NCBI GenBank assembly: GCA_027596035.1
Contig: JADGJA010000009.1
Location: 21,218 to 85,217 of the forward strand
Direction of reading: 5' to 3'
Origin: Thoreauomyces humboldtii
Taxonomy: Eukaryota > Chytridiomycota > Chytridiomycetes > Spizellomycetales > Powellomycetaceae
DNA length: 64,000 nt
In this document: in pieces, positions 9,836 to 21,535 of the stretch
Numbering within the stretch: the stretch's first letter is position 1
Layout of the letters: each line of letters opens with the position of its first letter
Notes under the pieces: generated by a model
Told to the model about the DNA's origin: nothing
What the model saw: only the letters and a program-made list of their open reading frames with translations
Databases searched by the model: none
Program-made: the position numbers and the translations under genes

Positions 9836-11305
9836 ATGGTCGTCTCGCTTGCAACTCGAAATGCTCTGAGAGCTCTGCCTCGCCCGATCCGTCCCATCAT
9901 CTTCTCGCGCAACTCCGTGTTCTTGCGCTGCTACTCGAGCTCCAGCGGACCTGCCCCGGACGAACCACCAGCAGAATGCTCACACGAGAGGCTCACGGGA
10001 GCGGATGCTGGTAAGTGTGAGATGACTGCAAAGACCACTGCTCTGCTTCCTCTCATTTTTAGAATCTCTATCTTTGACTAGGAATCTCTATTTTGCACTT
10101 CAACCGTCCTCGCGCAAAGAACGCTCTCGGGCGCAACTTCATGACCCAGTTCGGAGCCGCTCTCCACGAGCTGCGATTCGACGAGTACGTGCTGACGTCG
10201 TTCAATTGAGGGCACGAAGCCTCGAGTCTGACCGGGAGTATCGCGCCTGTCGCAGGAACGTGCGTTGTGTGATCGTCAAGAGCGCCGTCCCTGGCGTGTT
10301 TTGTGCTGGTGCCGACCTGAAGGTGAGACCTGCTTACGCGGCGTAGGAGATTTGTAGGAAGGGACGCCCCTTCGAGCTCAAGTCTCGCGGTTCGATAGGA
10401 GCGAGCTACCATGACCCCTCCCGAAGTTGCTGCGTTCGTGTACGGACTCCGCACTTCCTTCGGCAACCTCGAGGTGCGGGAAAAAAAAAACATCTCCTCT
10501 GCACTTTGCGTCAAGAGGGACTGACTGCTCCTTTCCCACAGTCTTTACCCATCCCTACCATCAGTGTCCTGGACGGTGCTGCCCTTGGCGGGGGCCTCGA
10601 GGTTGCTCTCGCAACCGACATTCGCATTGCTGGGACTTCGGCTAAGCTAGGGCTCCCCGAGACGAGGCTCGCCATCATTCCCGGAGCGGGTGGAACGCAA
10701 CGATTGCCGAGATTGATCGGAGCCTCGCGGGCCAAGGAGCTTGTCTTCACGGCGAGGGTGGTCCTACCGGAGGAGGCTGAGCGGATCGGTGAGGGAACAC
10801 CGTCTGCGTCTGGCAAGAAGGAGGGAAGTTCCTGAGGCTCAATCCTGGTTCATCGGCACGTCAGGTCTTGTCAACTATGCAGTCGAAGGGTCGGGCTATG
10901 ACAAAGCGCTCGAGATCGCCCGTAGCATCCTGAAAAAGGGTAAGTGGCCGTCAATAACCTCGTCAGGAGTTGAGAAATACTGACAGTCTTCTGTCACGAT
11001 GATGCAGGCCCTGTTGCAGTTCGCGCCGCCAAGCTCGCAATAGACCGGGGCACGCAGGTGGATCAGTAAGTTGGATATCCTGAAAAGCGAGAGCGGGAGT
11101 CTGTGCGTGGCTAACGCATCATCTATCACAGAGCATCTGGTCTTGCTTTTGAGCAGACATGTTACGCTCAAGTCATTCCTACGGAAGACCGTCTGGAAGG
11201 TAAGGGCTAGAGATTGAAGCACGCATCTAGTGTTCCTAACGGCCCGCGCCCTTAGGTTTGCGAGCCTTCAGGGGAAAGCGGGATCCTATCTACACGGGTC
11301 GTTGA
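9836..11305 (+). CDS. Enoyl-CoA hydratase/isomerase, AUH (3-methylglutaconyl-CoA hydratase)-like, mitochondrial
   Basis: Nine short exons (9836-10010, 10082-10184, 10256-10322, 10399-10473, 10542-10788, 10865-10939, 11008-11065, 11132-11199, 11256-11305) give 305 residues. The N-terminus is rich in Arg, Leu and Ser without acidic residues, as in a mitochondrial presequence. Crotonase landmarks are [15 protein letters not shown], then [17 protein letters not shown] (oxyanion-hole region), [20 protein letters not shown] and [20 protein letters not shown]. The C-terminus is [12 protein letters not shown], close to the usual F-x-EKR-x-P-x-Y-x-G ending. AUH acts in leucine degradation and feeds the same mitochondrial network as ETF-QO upstream. 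Other crotonases, such as short-chain enoyl-CoA hydratase, cannot be fully excluded, but the ERATM and IYTGR features favour AUH. The intron after 10473 begins with a run of A in GTGCGGGAAAAAAAAAA. Confidence 0.88.
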
Positions 11306-11738
11306 AGATTAAACCACTATAGTCGCGTAAGGAGTTTAGATGGCTAGACGTCCATTACGATAGGTCATTCATGAACAGACCAATCAAGGCGGATTCAGCA
11401 TTTCTGATAGTCTTTCTTGTCACGCCGCGGAGCCACCTGTAAAACTGCACGGGAAGGCCGACCGGCTGAAACTCCGACACAACTTCCTGAACCTGATCGA
11501 CCTCCGCGCGAACGTCCCCCCTCTGACATTATCCAATGTCTGATCATCCTCGTTCAAAGATCCAAGTTCTAAGAGATGGCCCAGCTCCATGCATCCTCAA
11601 GCGGTAGGATCCCAGAATGTGTATTCCGCGTAGGGGCAAGACCCAAGTGATAGCGAACGTCCACTAGCCCGCGCTCATCAAAGAGTGGCACCCAGAATCG
11701 ACTAATCAAATACGCTATTGAATGAACTGAAGACTGCT
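11306..11738. other. Intergenic stretch between two convergent genes
   Basis: The hydratase gene ends at 11305 and the minus-strand eL34 gene ends at 11739. No ORF or structured element was recognised in the roughly 430 bases between them. Confidence 0.5.
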
Positions 11739-12285
11739 TTACTTCTTGCCAGTCTTCTTGGCGTCAGCGGACTGCGCCTTGAGCACACGCTTGACGATCT
11801 TCTGCTCCTCGATCAGGAAAGCGCGGACGATGCTGTGAAAGAGTGGTTCAATCAGCGTGTACATTGAATATCTCCTTCCATGCATGAGCTTACCGGGACC
11901 GCACGCAGGTTCCACATCGGGATCCACCGTAGGGGCGGGTGACCGACTTCTGGCGAGTGGACAGGCGAGCGTACTCAGTGGGGCGGAGAGCGGGGACCTG
12001 AACAAAAACAGAGGTAAGCACAAGCAATCACCCGGAACTGTTCCTTGAAAAGCAAACCGAACTCACGCCAGAGAGGACGTTGCCGCAGTCGCCGCACTTT
12101 GGTGCAGAGGCCTTCTTGTTGATGTGCAGAAGGGCCAACTTGCCACCTACATTACTCAGTCAGCAAAAGAACGTCTGTAGAGCATGCTTCCCTCTGTTTG
12201 ACGTACCAGGAGTCTTGATGACCCGGGTCTTGTTGGACTTGGTGTTGTAAGACAACCTACGACGGTAAGTCACGCGCTGGACCAT
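11739..12285 (-). CDS. RPL34: 60S ribosomal protein eL34
   Basis: Four exons (12207-12285, 12067-12146, 11894-11997, 11739-11832) give 118 residues, the normal size. The start [20 protein letters not shown] is characteristic. It is followed by [19 protein letters not shown] and a zinc-binding set CGDC ... CGTC (PKCGDCGN and [12 protein letters not shown]). The middle block [20 protein letters not shown] is the eL34 signature. The C-terminus is the expected basic helix ([18 protein letters not shown] ... KKTGKK). All four exons join in frame at GT-AG sites. It is a structural protein of the large cytosolic ribosomal subunit. Confidence 0.97.
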
Positions 12286-13050
12286 TTTGACTAGATTCGT
12301 CATCGAAAGAAGAGCGGAGAACAGTCAGCTCGACGTCGAACACCGATATGGTGGCTTGGCTCGTGCAGGTCGCAAACGGTGGACATGGCGGCATAGGTCA
12401 TGTCAAATGCAAGCACAAGCAGTGGTTCCCCGACTTCCGGCGACTGGAAGCGCTTCCAGCTGGTCTAGTCCTTCTCCCGGCGACCGTCGTGGCGCCCATT
12501 CTGTGACGAAGCTACTTGATAAAGTTCCAGTCGCCCGCCAAGCACCAGGTTCATGCCATGCCGTAGGCACACCATCATGTCAGGCCACCCGTCCATCCAT
12601 CCGTCCATCCATCTTTCCATCCGGCGGCGAGTGTCGTATGTCCCGGGAACCGCAATCCTCTGGTTGTTTCGTGCGTCGTCTACCGAAGAGCCGTGCTTGT
12701 TGAACCTTCAGTCGTACCTTGATAGTTAAGTGACCGTGAAAGCGAAGGGGGCGCGATGGATGGCTGCCGACGAGCTGAGGACTATGGGGAGCCAGCAGGC
12801 GCGAGCCTACAACCGCACCTGTCGAAAATCTTCCGCCCCTTGCAACAGCTACTTTGACTCTGTGGCATGAATATCGAGGGCCACAGAGTCAGAGTCTTGC
12901 CTTGTACGCGGACAGGTGCGCAAGACAGCACAGGGCATCCATCGGGTTATGAAAACGACAGAGCCGCAGTTACACTCCTCCCGTAGCCTCTTCAGTTGGT
13001 AAAATGAACCATCGATATTCATGCGACAAGAATAAAACCGGCCGACTGTT
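12286..13050. other. Intergenic stretch upstream of eL34 with a CCAT microsatellite
   Basis: It separates the start of eL34 (12285) from the end of SEC13 (13051), both on the minus strand, and should contain the eL34 promoter. A plus-strand ORF at 12287-12703 shows no domain and looks like chance. Confidence 0.5.
12591..12623. repeat. CCAT/CCGT tetranucleotide microsatellite
   Basis: About eight imperfect units of CCAT with CCGT variants (GTCCATCCATCCGTCCATCC and onward). It lies about 310-340 bases upstream of the eL34 start. Confidence 0.8.
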
Positions 13051-14379
13051 TCATTGCTGAGGACCCGCAGCGGCCTTAGGGGCGCCCCCAGATATTCCCG
13101 CCTCGCTGTTGCCGGCCGGCGCATCTCCACCATTTTCTCCTCCAACAAGCGCCCATTCTCCCTCGAGGTTCTCCTTCCAAAGCGTAACCTTGTTGTCACC
13201 GCAGCTCACGGCAAGAATGTTACCGCTGGTGCTCCAGCTGACGCGCCATACCACGTCTGGGAACGCATCTCGTTTCAAAGTGCGCTTGGCCCACCCGTGC
13301 TGCTGCTGCGGTTGACCAGTGGAGGTGGTAGCTGCGGAGGAAACCGCAGACGTTCCGGTAGATGATTGCGCGGACGCGTCCTGCACCCAGATGACTACCG
13401 TCTTGTCCTGCGAGCAGGAAGCAAGGTAGGTACCGGGAAGACCCACATTCGGTGCGAACGCGATGTCGCGGACCCAGTCGGTGTGTCCTTCAAGCGTTGT
13501 TTCTTCTGTCCAGGAGCTCACACTCGAAGTTGACGAATCTTGCCGCCAGATCTTGATGAGGTTATCACAACCCGCAGTGGCGAACCGTTTCTGAACGTTA
13601 GGAGGCACGTTGCCTGATTGTTGTACGAGCGTGCCGGGAGTGGTGGAAGGCGCCCAGGTTACTGAGTTGCATCCGATAGAGTGCGCTTGGAAAGCCACTG
13701 TTTCCCATGTACCGGTTTCTGTTAAGAAGAAGTGTGAGGCCGTCTGTGTGCATGAAATTGGATAACTACGGTTCGAATACCATTGCATGTAGAAAGAGAG
13801 ACCTTCCCATCTGAGGATGCGGCAGCCAGGATCAGACCGAATTCGTGGGGGGCCCAGGCAATCGAGTTCACGGATGCAGTGTGCGTCGAGTGCTCCCAAA
13901 CCCTTGTCCAGGCGCCGTTTTTTTCCTTCCACACGGCCACCTTGGCATCGTAGGAACAGGAAGCCAGGACGTTGCCGTACTTTGGATGAGCCCAAGCGAC
14001 CTGCCACACCGGGCCTTCGTGACCTCGGAGCGTGTCAACCAGGCGTTGGCTTTCTCCGTCAATCTCGTAGATTTTGATTGTTCGATCCGAAGAGCAAGTA
14101 GCAAGCCGCCGGCCGTAGTAATCAAGCTGAGCGTCATGCTGCAAAGGAGTCGGGTGAGCATGCGCGATGGCGTTGAAAGTAGGCAATGGTCTGCCCCAGG
14201 CCCGTGCCAGGCGACAAGACCCATTGAGCGGATGGACTCACAATCAGGTCTTCATGTTGCGTGTCAAATGTATTTACAGCAGTAGTTGCCTGTCAAGATA
14301 GGGAAATGAGTAACTCTGCAGTGATGGCGCATGGCTCATGGCTCCACGCGTGCGCGGGGTCATAACGGCGAAGTACCAT
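13051..14379 (-). CDS. SEC13: SEC13, WD40 protein of COPII coat and nuclear pore
   Basis: Exons 14242-14289, 13781-14138 and 13051-13718 are well supported. A first exon consisting only of the ATG (14377-14379) would complete a 358-residue protein, but that exon is tentative. The start of exon 2 reads [16 protein letters not shown], then [20 protein letters not shown], the SEC13 N-terminus. WD40 repeats follow: [77 protein letters not shown] and [20 protein letters not shown]. The end is a [13 protein letters not shown] repeat plus a 40-residue Gly/Ala-rich tail. SEC13 pairs with SEC31 in COPII vesicles and sits in the Nup84-type complex. The length is slightly above yeast (about 300) because of a Ser/Thr/Gln-rich insertion before the last repeats. 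Confidence 0.93.
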
Positions 14380-14882
14380 AATTGCGGAAGGAACGTAGGA
14401 GTTAGCAAGCACGAAATAGCCCGGCGGTGTTGAACAGACAAGGGCTCTTGTGGCAGAAGGGAAAGTAGTAAATGCCTTCAAGTATGGCGATCTTCCAGTG
14501 GAGAGGCTTGAGGAGAATCCGGCGGCCGAGATCCGTCCTCTGGTCACGGCCAGGGTCACGGCTCGGAGTCGGATTCATTCGACAGATGTTTGCAACAGAT
14601 GCACCGCTAAATTCAGATTCTACCACTTTAGAGCAATCCCACCCCGTCCCGCAGCGATCTCGTGCAAAAGAGGTCAAGCCTGTCTCTCAAGGCATCAGAG
14701 TGCCATTAGTCAACGCCTGCTGTGAATGGACGATGGATTGCTTGGAGTGACAGCCTGGGTTCGAGCATCAGATCTTAGGCACCTGTTATCTCGTCTAGCA
14801 TCCTTATCACGACAGAAGCACTTCCACTGCTAGGGTTCGCAACCACATCTCCACCCCCTGAAATCAAGTCCTCCTATTTCCA
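14380..14882. other. Intergenic stretch upstream of SEC13
   Basis: About 500 bases between the presumed SEC13 start and the 3' end of the glyoxal-oxidase-like gene, both on the minus strand. No gene or repeat recognised. Confidence 0.45.
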
Positions 14883-17189
14883 TCAAGCGAAGCCAGCACC
14901 AACAGCGACCGCGAGGCCAGCTGCAACCGCGGAGCCCCAACCGAGTGGAACCGCTCCGCTACCGGCCGAATTCGCCGTGGACTTTTCGGCGGTGTCCACG
15001 TAAGGGTTCGAGAACACGGGGGTGGCAACCGTGTCGGCGTCGTTCCACATGGCGTCTCCACCAGGGTTGCTGGCGCGGAGGTTAAGAAGCGCAGACCGGT
15101 TGCTGGGGATGCCGCGGGAGTCAATGGGCCACAGCATCCAGTTTCCGGGAATCGCAACGGTGGAGTTGGGGGGCATTCTCACGAGAAGCTTGTCGACGGC
15201 GTACTTGACGACCTCGAGCTCAATGTGACGCTGGTCCAAGTTGACGGTGTGAGTGACGGAGGCGTACCGGATGATGGTCACCCGAGAAATGTTCTGCGCC
15301 ACAGCCGAGGTAAAGGGAACAATGATGCTCTGTCCGTAGGTCACGACGCTGGTGGCAAGAGGCGCGAGCACGGTAATGTTGCTGGCGTACTTGTAAGCCG
15401 GAGTGTAAACGTCCAAGGTCATATCGGTCGGGTTCAATGTGTTAGGACTGTCTCCATTCTGCGAGTCTCCGCCTCCCGTAACCACTGTGCCGTCTTCGCG
15501 GAGCAAGGCTGTGTTGTGGTAGTGGCGCGCCTGCGTTAGAAATCGGAGGAGTCAGCAAAAGCGACAGCGAGAGTAACGCAAAGACCGAAATAGCTGGCAA
15601 TACCGTTGGGGCGTCAGGACCAACAGTCCAGCGGGCGGGGTCACCAACGGCCCTCATAGGGTTGAAGATGACAACAGGTTTCACACCCTGGCTAGCGACA
15701 GGCTGCCCGAAAACGCCACCTTGATGACCAAGACCGCTGCCGCTGAAGATGGCGATGGTACCGTCGGGAAGATTGACGGCCGTGGGCTGGGACCGAGCGA
15801 TAGGCATATCCTCGCGGATCCACTTGGCACCATCCGTCTCCAAATCGAGGTAGTGGCACCGAGCGGTTGGGAGGCAATTGGGGCAGTTCGCATACCACTT
15901 AGTACTTCCGCCTGCGCGAGGTGTCTGAGTGCCGTCGGCAGCGGTTCCATTTACACCTCCGCAGAACCAGGACTCCATCTTGTAACCGCTGGCAAGCGTG
16001 AGCATCGGCAAGAAATTAGTTCCAGAGAACGGGAAACTACGACCGAGGAGACCATCGAATTGAGACGCATCCATCGAAATGCCTTGAGTTTCAGTGTTGG
16101 CAGCCATGTCGATGATAGCTGAGTCATTGTTGCAGTGCGCCCAAATCTTGCCAGATTTTGGAAGAACGTAACTAGGCGAAAGATGTTAATCAAAGCGTAT
16201 ATACCATTTGGGACCATGCATATGGCGATGAACACTTACGCGACGGGGTACATATTGACTGGGAAGTTTCTGGCAAGCAACGCAACTGGGACAGGGGTAT
16301 CCGACACGCCCGTGCTTGGGTGATAAATCTCGTAATAAGGGTTGTTCCACGAGCTATTGTCCGGCACGTAAAACGCCCGCTGACCGCCTAGGATCATGAC
16401 GTCTTCGTTGGGAAGAAGAAGGACGGAAGGGTACCAGCGACCCCAAAGCGACCGGTCATCGTTCAGGCCAAGGTTGTTCACGTTGTTGATTTCCGCAACC
16501 TTCTGATACGAAGGTGGCGTGGTGCCGTTCGAGGGAATCATGACACGGATATCGCGACGGCCATCTCTGTCAAAAGACTACAGGTCAACACCCGCATCTG
16601 GACAGTCTTCAATTAGAGACGACTCACGATGTACGGCTAACGTTGTTGAAGATACGACCCCAGAACTGGTCACCACCAACCACCAGATAGGATCCATTGG
16701 CAAGCTGGCAGTGCCCAGAGCAAAAAGCATAGCCCTGGTTCTTGCCATCCTGTTCGAGCATCGGAAGAGTGTGATTGATGAGGGTGTATGTGTTGGTACT
16801 GAAATCGTATTCGGCCGAATCCGTCAGGAAATCAGAAGGAAGATTTGGGTTTCCGCTGTACCAGCCGGTAGCATTGCGGAGGACAAGGTCTTGAGCGCTG
16901 AAGCCATCAGTCAACAAGCCTAAGTAGTGCAGACGCTCATTGAAGAAAAGCTGCGAACAGGGTCATCAAGCGCTGTCCAACTGCCGGTTAGCCATGACTG
17001 CCATGCCTTTACCTTGTCACCGGGGGAGTAGGCTGCGTGGATGGGCACAACTCCAGTATTGGGAGCAAATTTAACCCAGCTCCCAACCACTGCGGGGTCC
17101 GTGCTGGCTGCCGTAGCGGCGGCTTGCGCGTAGATTGCATTTGCCGTCAAGACTGCAATAGCCGTTGCCGAAAATCCCATGACTGTCAT
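14883..17189 (-). CDS. Glyoxal-oxidase-like copper radical oxidase, secreted, probable GPI anchor
   Basis: Five exons (17013-17189, 16628-16950, 16240-16566, 15604-16171, 14883-15530) give 680 residues. The N-terminus (MTVMGFSATAIAVLTANAIYA) is a signal peptide. Family marks are FCSGHCQLANGSYLVVGGDQ, the GRWYPSVLLLPNEDVMILGG block with the axial Tyr, the ARHYHNTALLREDGTVVTGG block with the Tyr-His copper ligands, and SVTHTVNLDQR with the other ligand His. The last 30 residues are a small, Ser/Gly-rich segment followed by a hydrophobic tail, as in GPI-anchored proteins. Glyoxal oxidases oxidise aldehydes to acids and release hydrogen peroxide outside the cell; galactose-oxidase-like members share the fold, and the true substrate is not clear. 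The gene is divergent from PEP carboxylase with a 773-base gap that holds a TATA-like site. Confidence 0.9.
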
Positions 17190-17282
17190 TCGTCCGTTGA
17201 TCAGGAAGGTTAAGACGTAACGAACAAGCGCAGGGTCAAGAGTTTGCGCTCCTGAAAGATGCGAGATGGCAAGATGACCTTC

Positions 17283-17290
17283 TTATAAAG
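17283..17290 (-). promoter_or_regulatory. TATA-like box upstream of the glyoxal-oxidase-like gene
   Basis: CTTTATAAGA on the minus strand lies roughly 95 bases before the ATG at 17189. Position and sequence fit a core promoter element; this is inference. Confidence 0.4.
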
Positions 17291-17704
17291 GCTGAACAGT
17301 GCAATGCGGAGTTGGGAGCTCGTATTTTTAGCAATACCGGTATCTAATTAATAAATGAGGCTGATTGTACCTGAATCACAACTCTAGTCTGCATACGCCA
17401 CATTGTTCTACACCTATGCCAAAATCCACACGATCTTGGGCAACTCGTTTCCCGAACGGCGGGAACCGCTGCTTCTGGACCGTTCGCTGTCAAATAGAAT
17501 GGGACTAAGGTCAGAATTAGCATCTACGTAGCATAGTCCGCCGTACCATCACATTTTATCAAGACACCTTGCATGCTCTGTTTTAGAGCAGAGTACTTGT
17601 TGACAAATCAAAGTGCCAAGACCACGGGTGCCGAGGTTCACGGGAGCTCTGAATTCGAGTTTGAGATATGCAGGGAGCATCAGCTTGATCTGCCGCGTAC
17701 CGTA

Positions 17705-17768
17705 TACAGTACCGTTGATCGCGCTCTTGAGCCAAGCCTGACAGGTACTGTATTACGATAGTACAGTA
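17705..17768. promoter_or_regulatory. Cluster of three TACTGTA/TACAGTA motifs upstream of PEP carboxylase
   Basis: TACAGTA at 17705-17711, TACTGTA at 17746-17752 and TACAGTA at 17762-17768. The last two form an inverted pair spaced by nine bases. They lie 195-260 bases before the PEPC ATG. The same heptamer recurs upstream of galactokinase and of the dehydrogenase at 62.5-63.7 kb. A transcription-factor site is possible but unproven. Confidence 0.35.
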
Positions 17769-17962
17769 TATGATCGGAAGGAAAGGGCATGGAGCACAAT
17801 CGATAACAAGAAAAAGGGCAGCGGGCAACCGTTATCTACAAAACCATCTATCGAAAATGTCGAAGGTTCATGACGTGAGTTCAAAAAGGGATGACTCCCC
17901 CGTGAAGACTTCCAGAGATCATTCACATCCCCAACCACTACTTCCAAGTCAGCCCAAGCACT

Positions 17963-20900
17963 ATGTCGAGTAAACCAACGCATGATGTCGAGAATACCAA
18001 ACCTTCAACGTCGTTGTCCCCAGCGAACAGCGATCGTAGTCTGAACGGGAACTCGCGCGAGACGAGCATGCAGGAACTCATCAGTGGTCTCATCACCAAC
18101 GCAGACGCACTGGAAGCAAAGGACAACCCGGATGCCGTTGACTTCAACAAACCCTTGCGAGACGACATCATTCTTCTCTCAAACGTCCTGCTCACCACGA
18201 TTCAGGACCATCCCGGCGTCGCTGGAGGCGCCCCTGACGTCCTTGCCAGCGTCGTCGACAGGATCCTCACGGCATCTCGCAACTACTTCACCAACCCTTC
18301 CGACGAGACGTTCGGAATAATGGCATCACTCGTCAAGGAGGTCGAGAATCCCAGCATTCACCTTGAGATTGCTCGCGTGTTCCATGAGTTCCTGACGTTG
18401 GCTGGTACGTCCGCCTCTCCCGCGAGCACGAACAATCTACGGACGAAGGGCAGCTAATTTCTGATTCACGTTCCCAGAAATTGCCGAACGTCAGCACAGA
18501 GTGCGGAGATGGCGTGGATACCGCCGAGGAGAGTCATCCATTTCATACCGACAGACATGCCGGGATGCCTTCGAGCTCCTTCAAGCAAAGGGCTTCACTC
18601 CTACGCAGATACGCGATACTTTGGTCAAGCAACAGGTGGATTTAGTCCTTACTGCCCACCCCACTCAGGCCACACGAAGAACTCTGTTGGACAAATATTT
18701 TCACATTGCAAACTGCCTCTCGATCCGAGACCGGACGATTATGTATGCTATCGTTTTGGCTATCTTGGACACCCCAAATCGCTGAACGTGGTTCACTTCA
18801 TAGGACTCCTCTTGAAGAAGAAGACAACAGGAACACTCTTCGCGCCGAGATCATGGCTGCTTGGTACGTCCTTGCGATAGCGCTCACAGCCTCGTGCCCA
18901 AAGTACCTGACACCTTAATATTTTTAGGCGTACCAATACGGTCCGACGTATCAAGCCTACACCTGATGACGAGGCACGCAACGGTTTGATGGTTCTCGAA
19001 AACACCATCTGGGCCGCATTGCCGAGCTTCATGTCCACTGTGGATCATGCGCTTGCTGAGATTGGACAGCCACCGCTGCCCATTGACAGCAAGCTCATCA
19101 CTTTCGGAAGCTGGATTGGAGGCGATCGAGATGGAAACCCGTTCGTTACTGCCGAAGTAACCCGGGAGGTAATCAAGCTTTGCCGCTGGCGGGCAGCGAC
19201 TCTCATTTATGGCGAAGTCGACAAATTGATGTTCGACCTTTCGATGACGATGTGCAGCTCCGAAATGGCTGCAGCCGTAGCAGCGATTCCCAACGAGCTG
19301 ATCGTCGCTTCGTCCCGAAAGACCAACTTGACCTTTTCGCGCGGCAACATTCCCCGGGATGAGCCATACCGTATCCTGCTTTCGGTTCTTCGGGACAGGT
19401 CAAAGATTACGGAAGAATATCTGCAATCTACGATCGGCGTTCGCGACCCCCCTCCGCCGCCGAAAGGTTTCATCAGCGAGGCTGACGAGCTTTTGGAGCC
19501 GCTGATGCTTTGCTATCGAAGCTTGGTCGAATGTGGCGACTCTCTTGTTGCCAATGGCCGCCTAAAGGCTCTAGCGAGGCGGATTTGTACATTTGGGCTT
19601 TCGCTGGTGAAGCTGGACATTCGGCAGGAATCTGACCGGCATGCTGAGGCGGTGGACGCAATTACCACCTGGCTTGGTCTCGGTTCGTACTTGAAATGGT
19701 CGGAAGATAAGAAGCAGGAATTCTTGATCGAGGAGCTGAAGAGCCGCAGACCCCTCATCCCCGCTGGATGGCCCAACAATGTAGCCGAAGTATCCGACAA
19801 TGTGAAGGAAGTCATGGCCACCTGCCGGATGTTGGCGACCGTCGGAGCGGACTCTCTGGGTGCCTATGTGATCTCTATGGCCCGAGTGCCCTCCGATATC
19901 CTCGCGGTTGCCCTGCTGCAAAGATGCGGGGGGGTTGCCAAACCTATGCGTGTCGCCCCTCTCTTTGAGACCAAGGCCGATTTGGAGTCGGCTACCTCCA
20001 CCATTGACCGTCTCTTGTCTGTGCCATACTACCGTGCTTCCATTGGAGACCATCAGGAAGTGATGCTGGGATACTCCGATTCTGCGAAGGACGGGAGTCG
20101 GCTGACTTCGGTGTGCTGCCTATACACCGCGCAGGAGGAGCTCGTACAAGTATGCGAGAAGTACGGCGTGAAACTTACTCTTTTCCACGGTCGCGGTGGA
20201 AGTGTTGGTCGCGGTGGCGGGCCTCAGCACCTCGCCATTTTGTCTCAGCCAAGCGGCACGGTTCAAGGCACTATGCGGATCACAATCCAGGGCGAGATTA
20301 TTGACCATCATTTTGGTCATATCGGCACTGCCGAGCAGACTTTGGAGCGATACACGACCGCCACCCTCATCTCGACCCTCGCACCTCCTCCCGCTCCTAA
20401 ACCGGAATGGCGGGAGCTTCTGAACCATATGTCAGACATCTCCTGCGCCTTCTACCGCAAGGTTGTTCGCGACACCCCAGAGTTCACCCCCTACTTCCGC
20501 TCTGCGACCCCTATCACCGACATCGGTTCAATGAACCTTGGTTCGCGACCCGCCAAGAGAAAAGCAACTGGCGGCATTGACACCCTCCGGGCCATTCCCT
20601 GGATCTTTGCATTCACTCAGACAAGACTTCACCTCCCTGTATGGCTCGGCATCGACGAGGCCATCGAGGTTGCCATCAAGGACGGAAAGTTGGCCACGCT
20701 CCGTGAGATGTACAAAAGCTGGCCATTCTTCAAAAGCACGCTAGACCTCATCGCCATGACCTTGGCGAAAGCTGATCCTCGGATTCAGGGTGGGTCGCCT
20801 ACAACTTGAGGTGTGCTGCCTGTTGACCTGACTCCCTAGTTTTGCAATCTCAGAGTACTACGACAAGAACCTTGCTCCGGCTAATCTTCAAGCGCTTGGT

Positions 20901-21255
20901 TCCTTCCTGCGCGAGCGTTTGCAAAAATGCATCGAACTCATTCTCAAGGTCTCGCAGTACGATCACCTGCTCGCTTCGGACCCTGTCGTACGACGCGCCG
21001 TAGAGGCTCGACTACCCTTCACGGATCCCATCAACCTTTTGCAGGTAAACGCAACATCTGGATCGAGTGCTGTTCTTCTGCCATGTCACGTCCCGCATAA
21101 TTGACGCGTGCCTCTCGTGTTTCATTTTTCAGGTTGAAGCGCTCAAGCGTCTGAAAGAGGATGAGGATGCGGACCGCGAGGAGAACCCGGTGTTCCGCGA
21201 CCTGATGAGTGTCACCATTCAAGGCATCTCCCTGGGTATGGGCAACACTGGTTGA
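17963..21255 (+). CDS. ppc: Phosphoenolpyruvate carboxylase (PEPC)
   Basis: Six exons (17963-18404, 18478-18742, 18804-18863, 18928-20789, 20854-21044, 21133-21255) give 980 residues, the usual size. PEPC adds bicarbonate to PEP to make oxaloacetate and phosphate. Catalytic motifs are complete: LVLTAHPTQATRR with His208, WIGGDRDGNPFVT, GYSDSAKDGSRLTS with Lys643, and FHGRGGSVGRGGGP at about residues 675-688 with Arg684. The C-terminus ends GISLGMGNTG, matching the conserved terminal N-T-G. The N-terminus lacks the plant-type phosphorylated Ser motif. Spliceosomal introns and ordinary base use argue that it belongs to this genome and is not contamination. PEPC is generally regarded as missing from animals and from well-studied fungi, so its presence is notable. 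Some introns needed care: the donor after codon 236 is GTATGC and the acceptor at 20853 is TCTCAG. Confidence 0.95.
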
Positions 21256-21417
21256 AGACCTAGTTACTCGGACTTCTCGCCCTGTGACCTGGCCACTTGC
21301 CTTATATCGCCGACCCCATTTGTTCCTTTAATATGCATACATGGAATCACTGCTGTCCCCACTGAAAGCGTTGTCGCTAGAGAATTCCACTGACCGAGAG
21401 TGTATGAAGGGCCATGT

Positions 21418-21463
21418 GATTACGTCCGATGATGATAAAAGATTACGTCCGATGATGATAAAA
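21418..21463. repeat. Perfect 23-base tandem duplication
   Basis: GATTACGTCCGATGATGATA followed by AAA occurs twice head to tail (21418-21440 and 21441-21463). It lies between the convergent 3' ends of PEPC (21255) and galactokinase (21536). Confidence 0.9.
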
Positions 21464-21535
21464 GAATGGAAAAGGAGCTGCGATGTCAAGATCGTATACG
21501 CCAAATCTACAGCAGGCGACATCTACGACTGAAAA

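Noticed and set aside
13722..14186. SEC13 frame read straight through the intron at 13719-13780
   Set aside because: Reading through gives a stop after the second WD repeats; splicing GTATTC...TTAACAG restores the family sequence [14 protein letters not shown].
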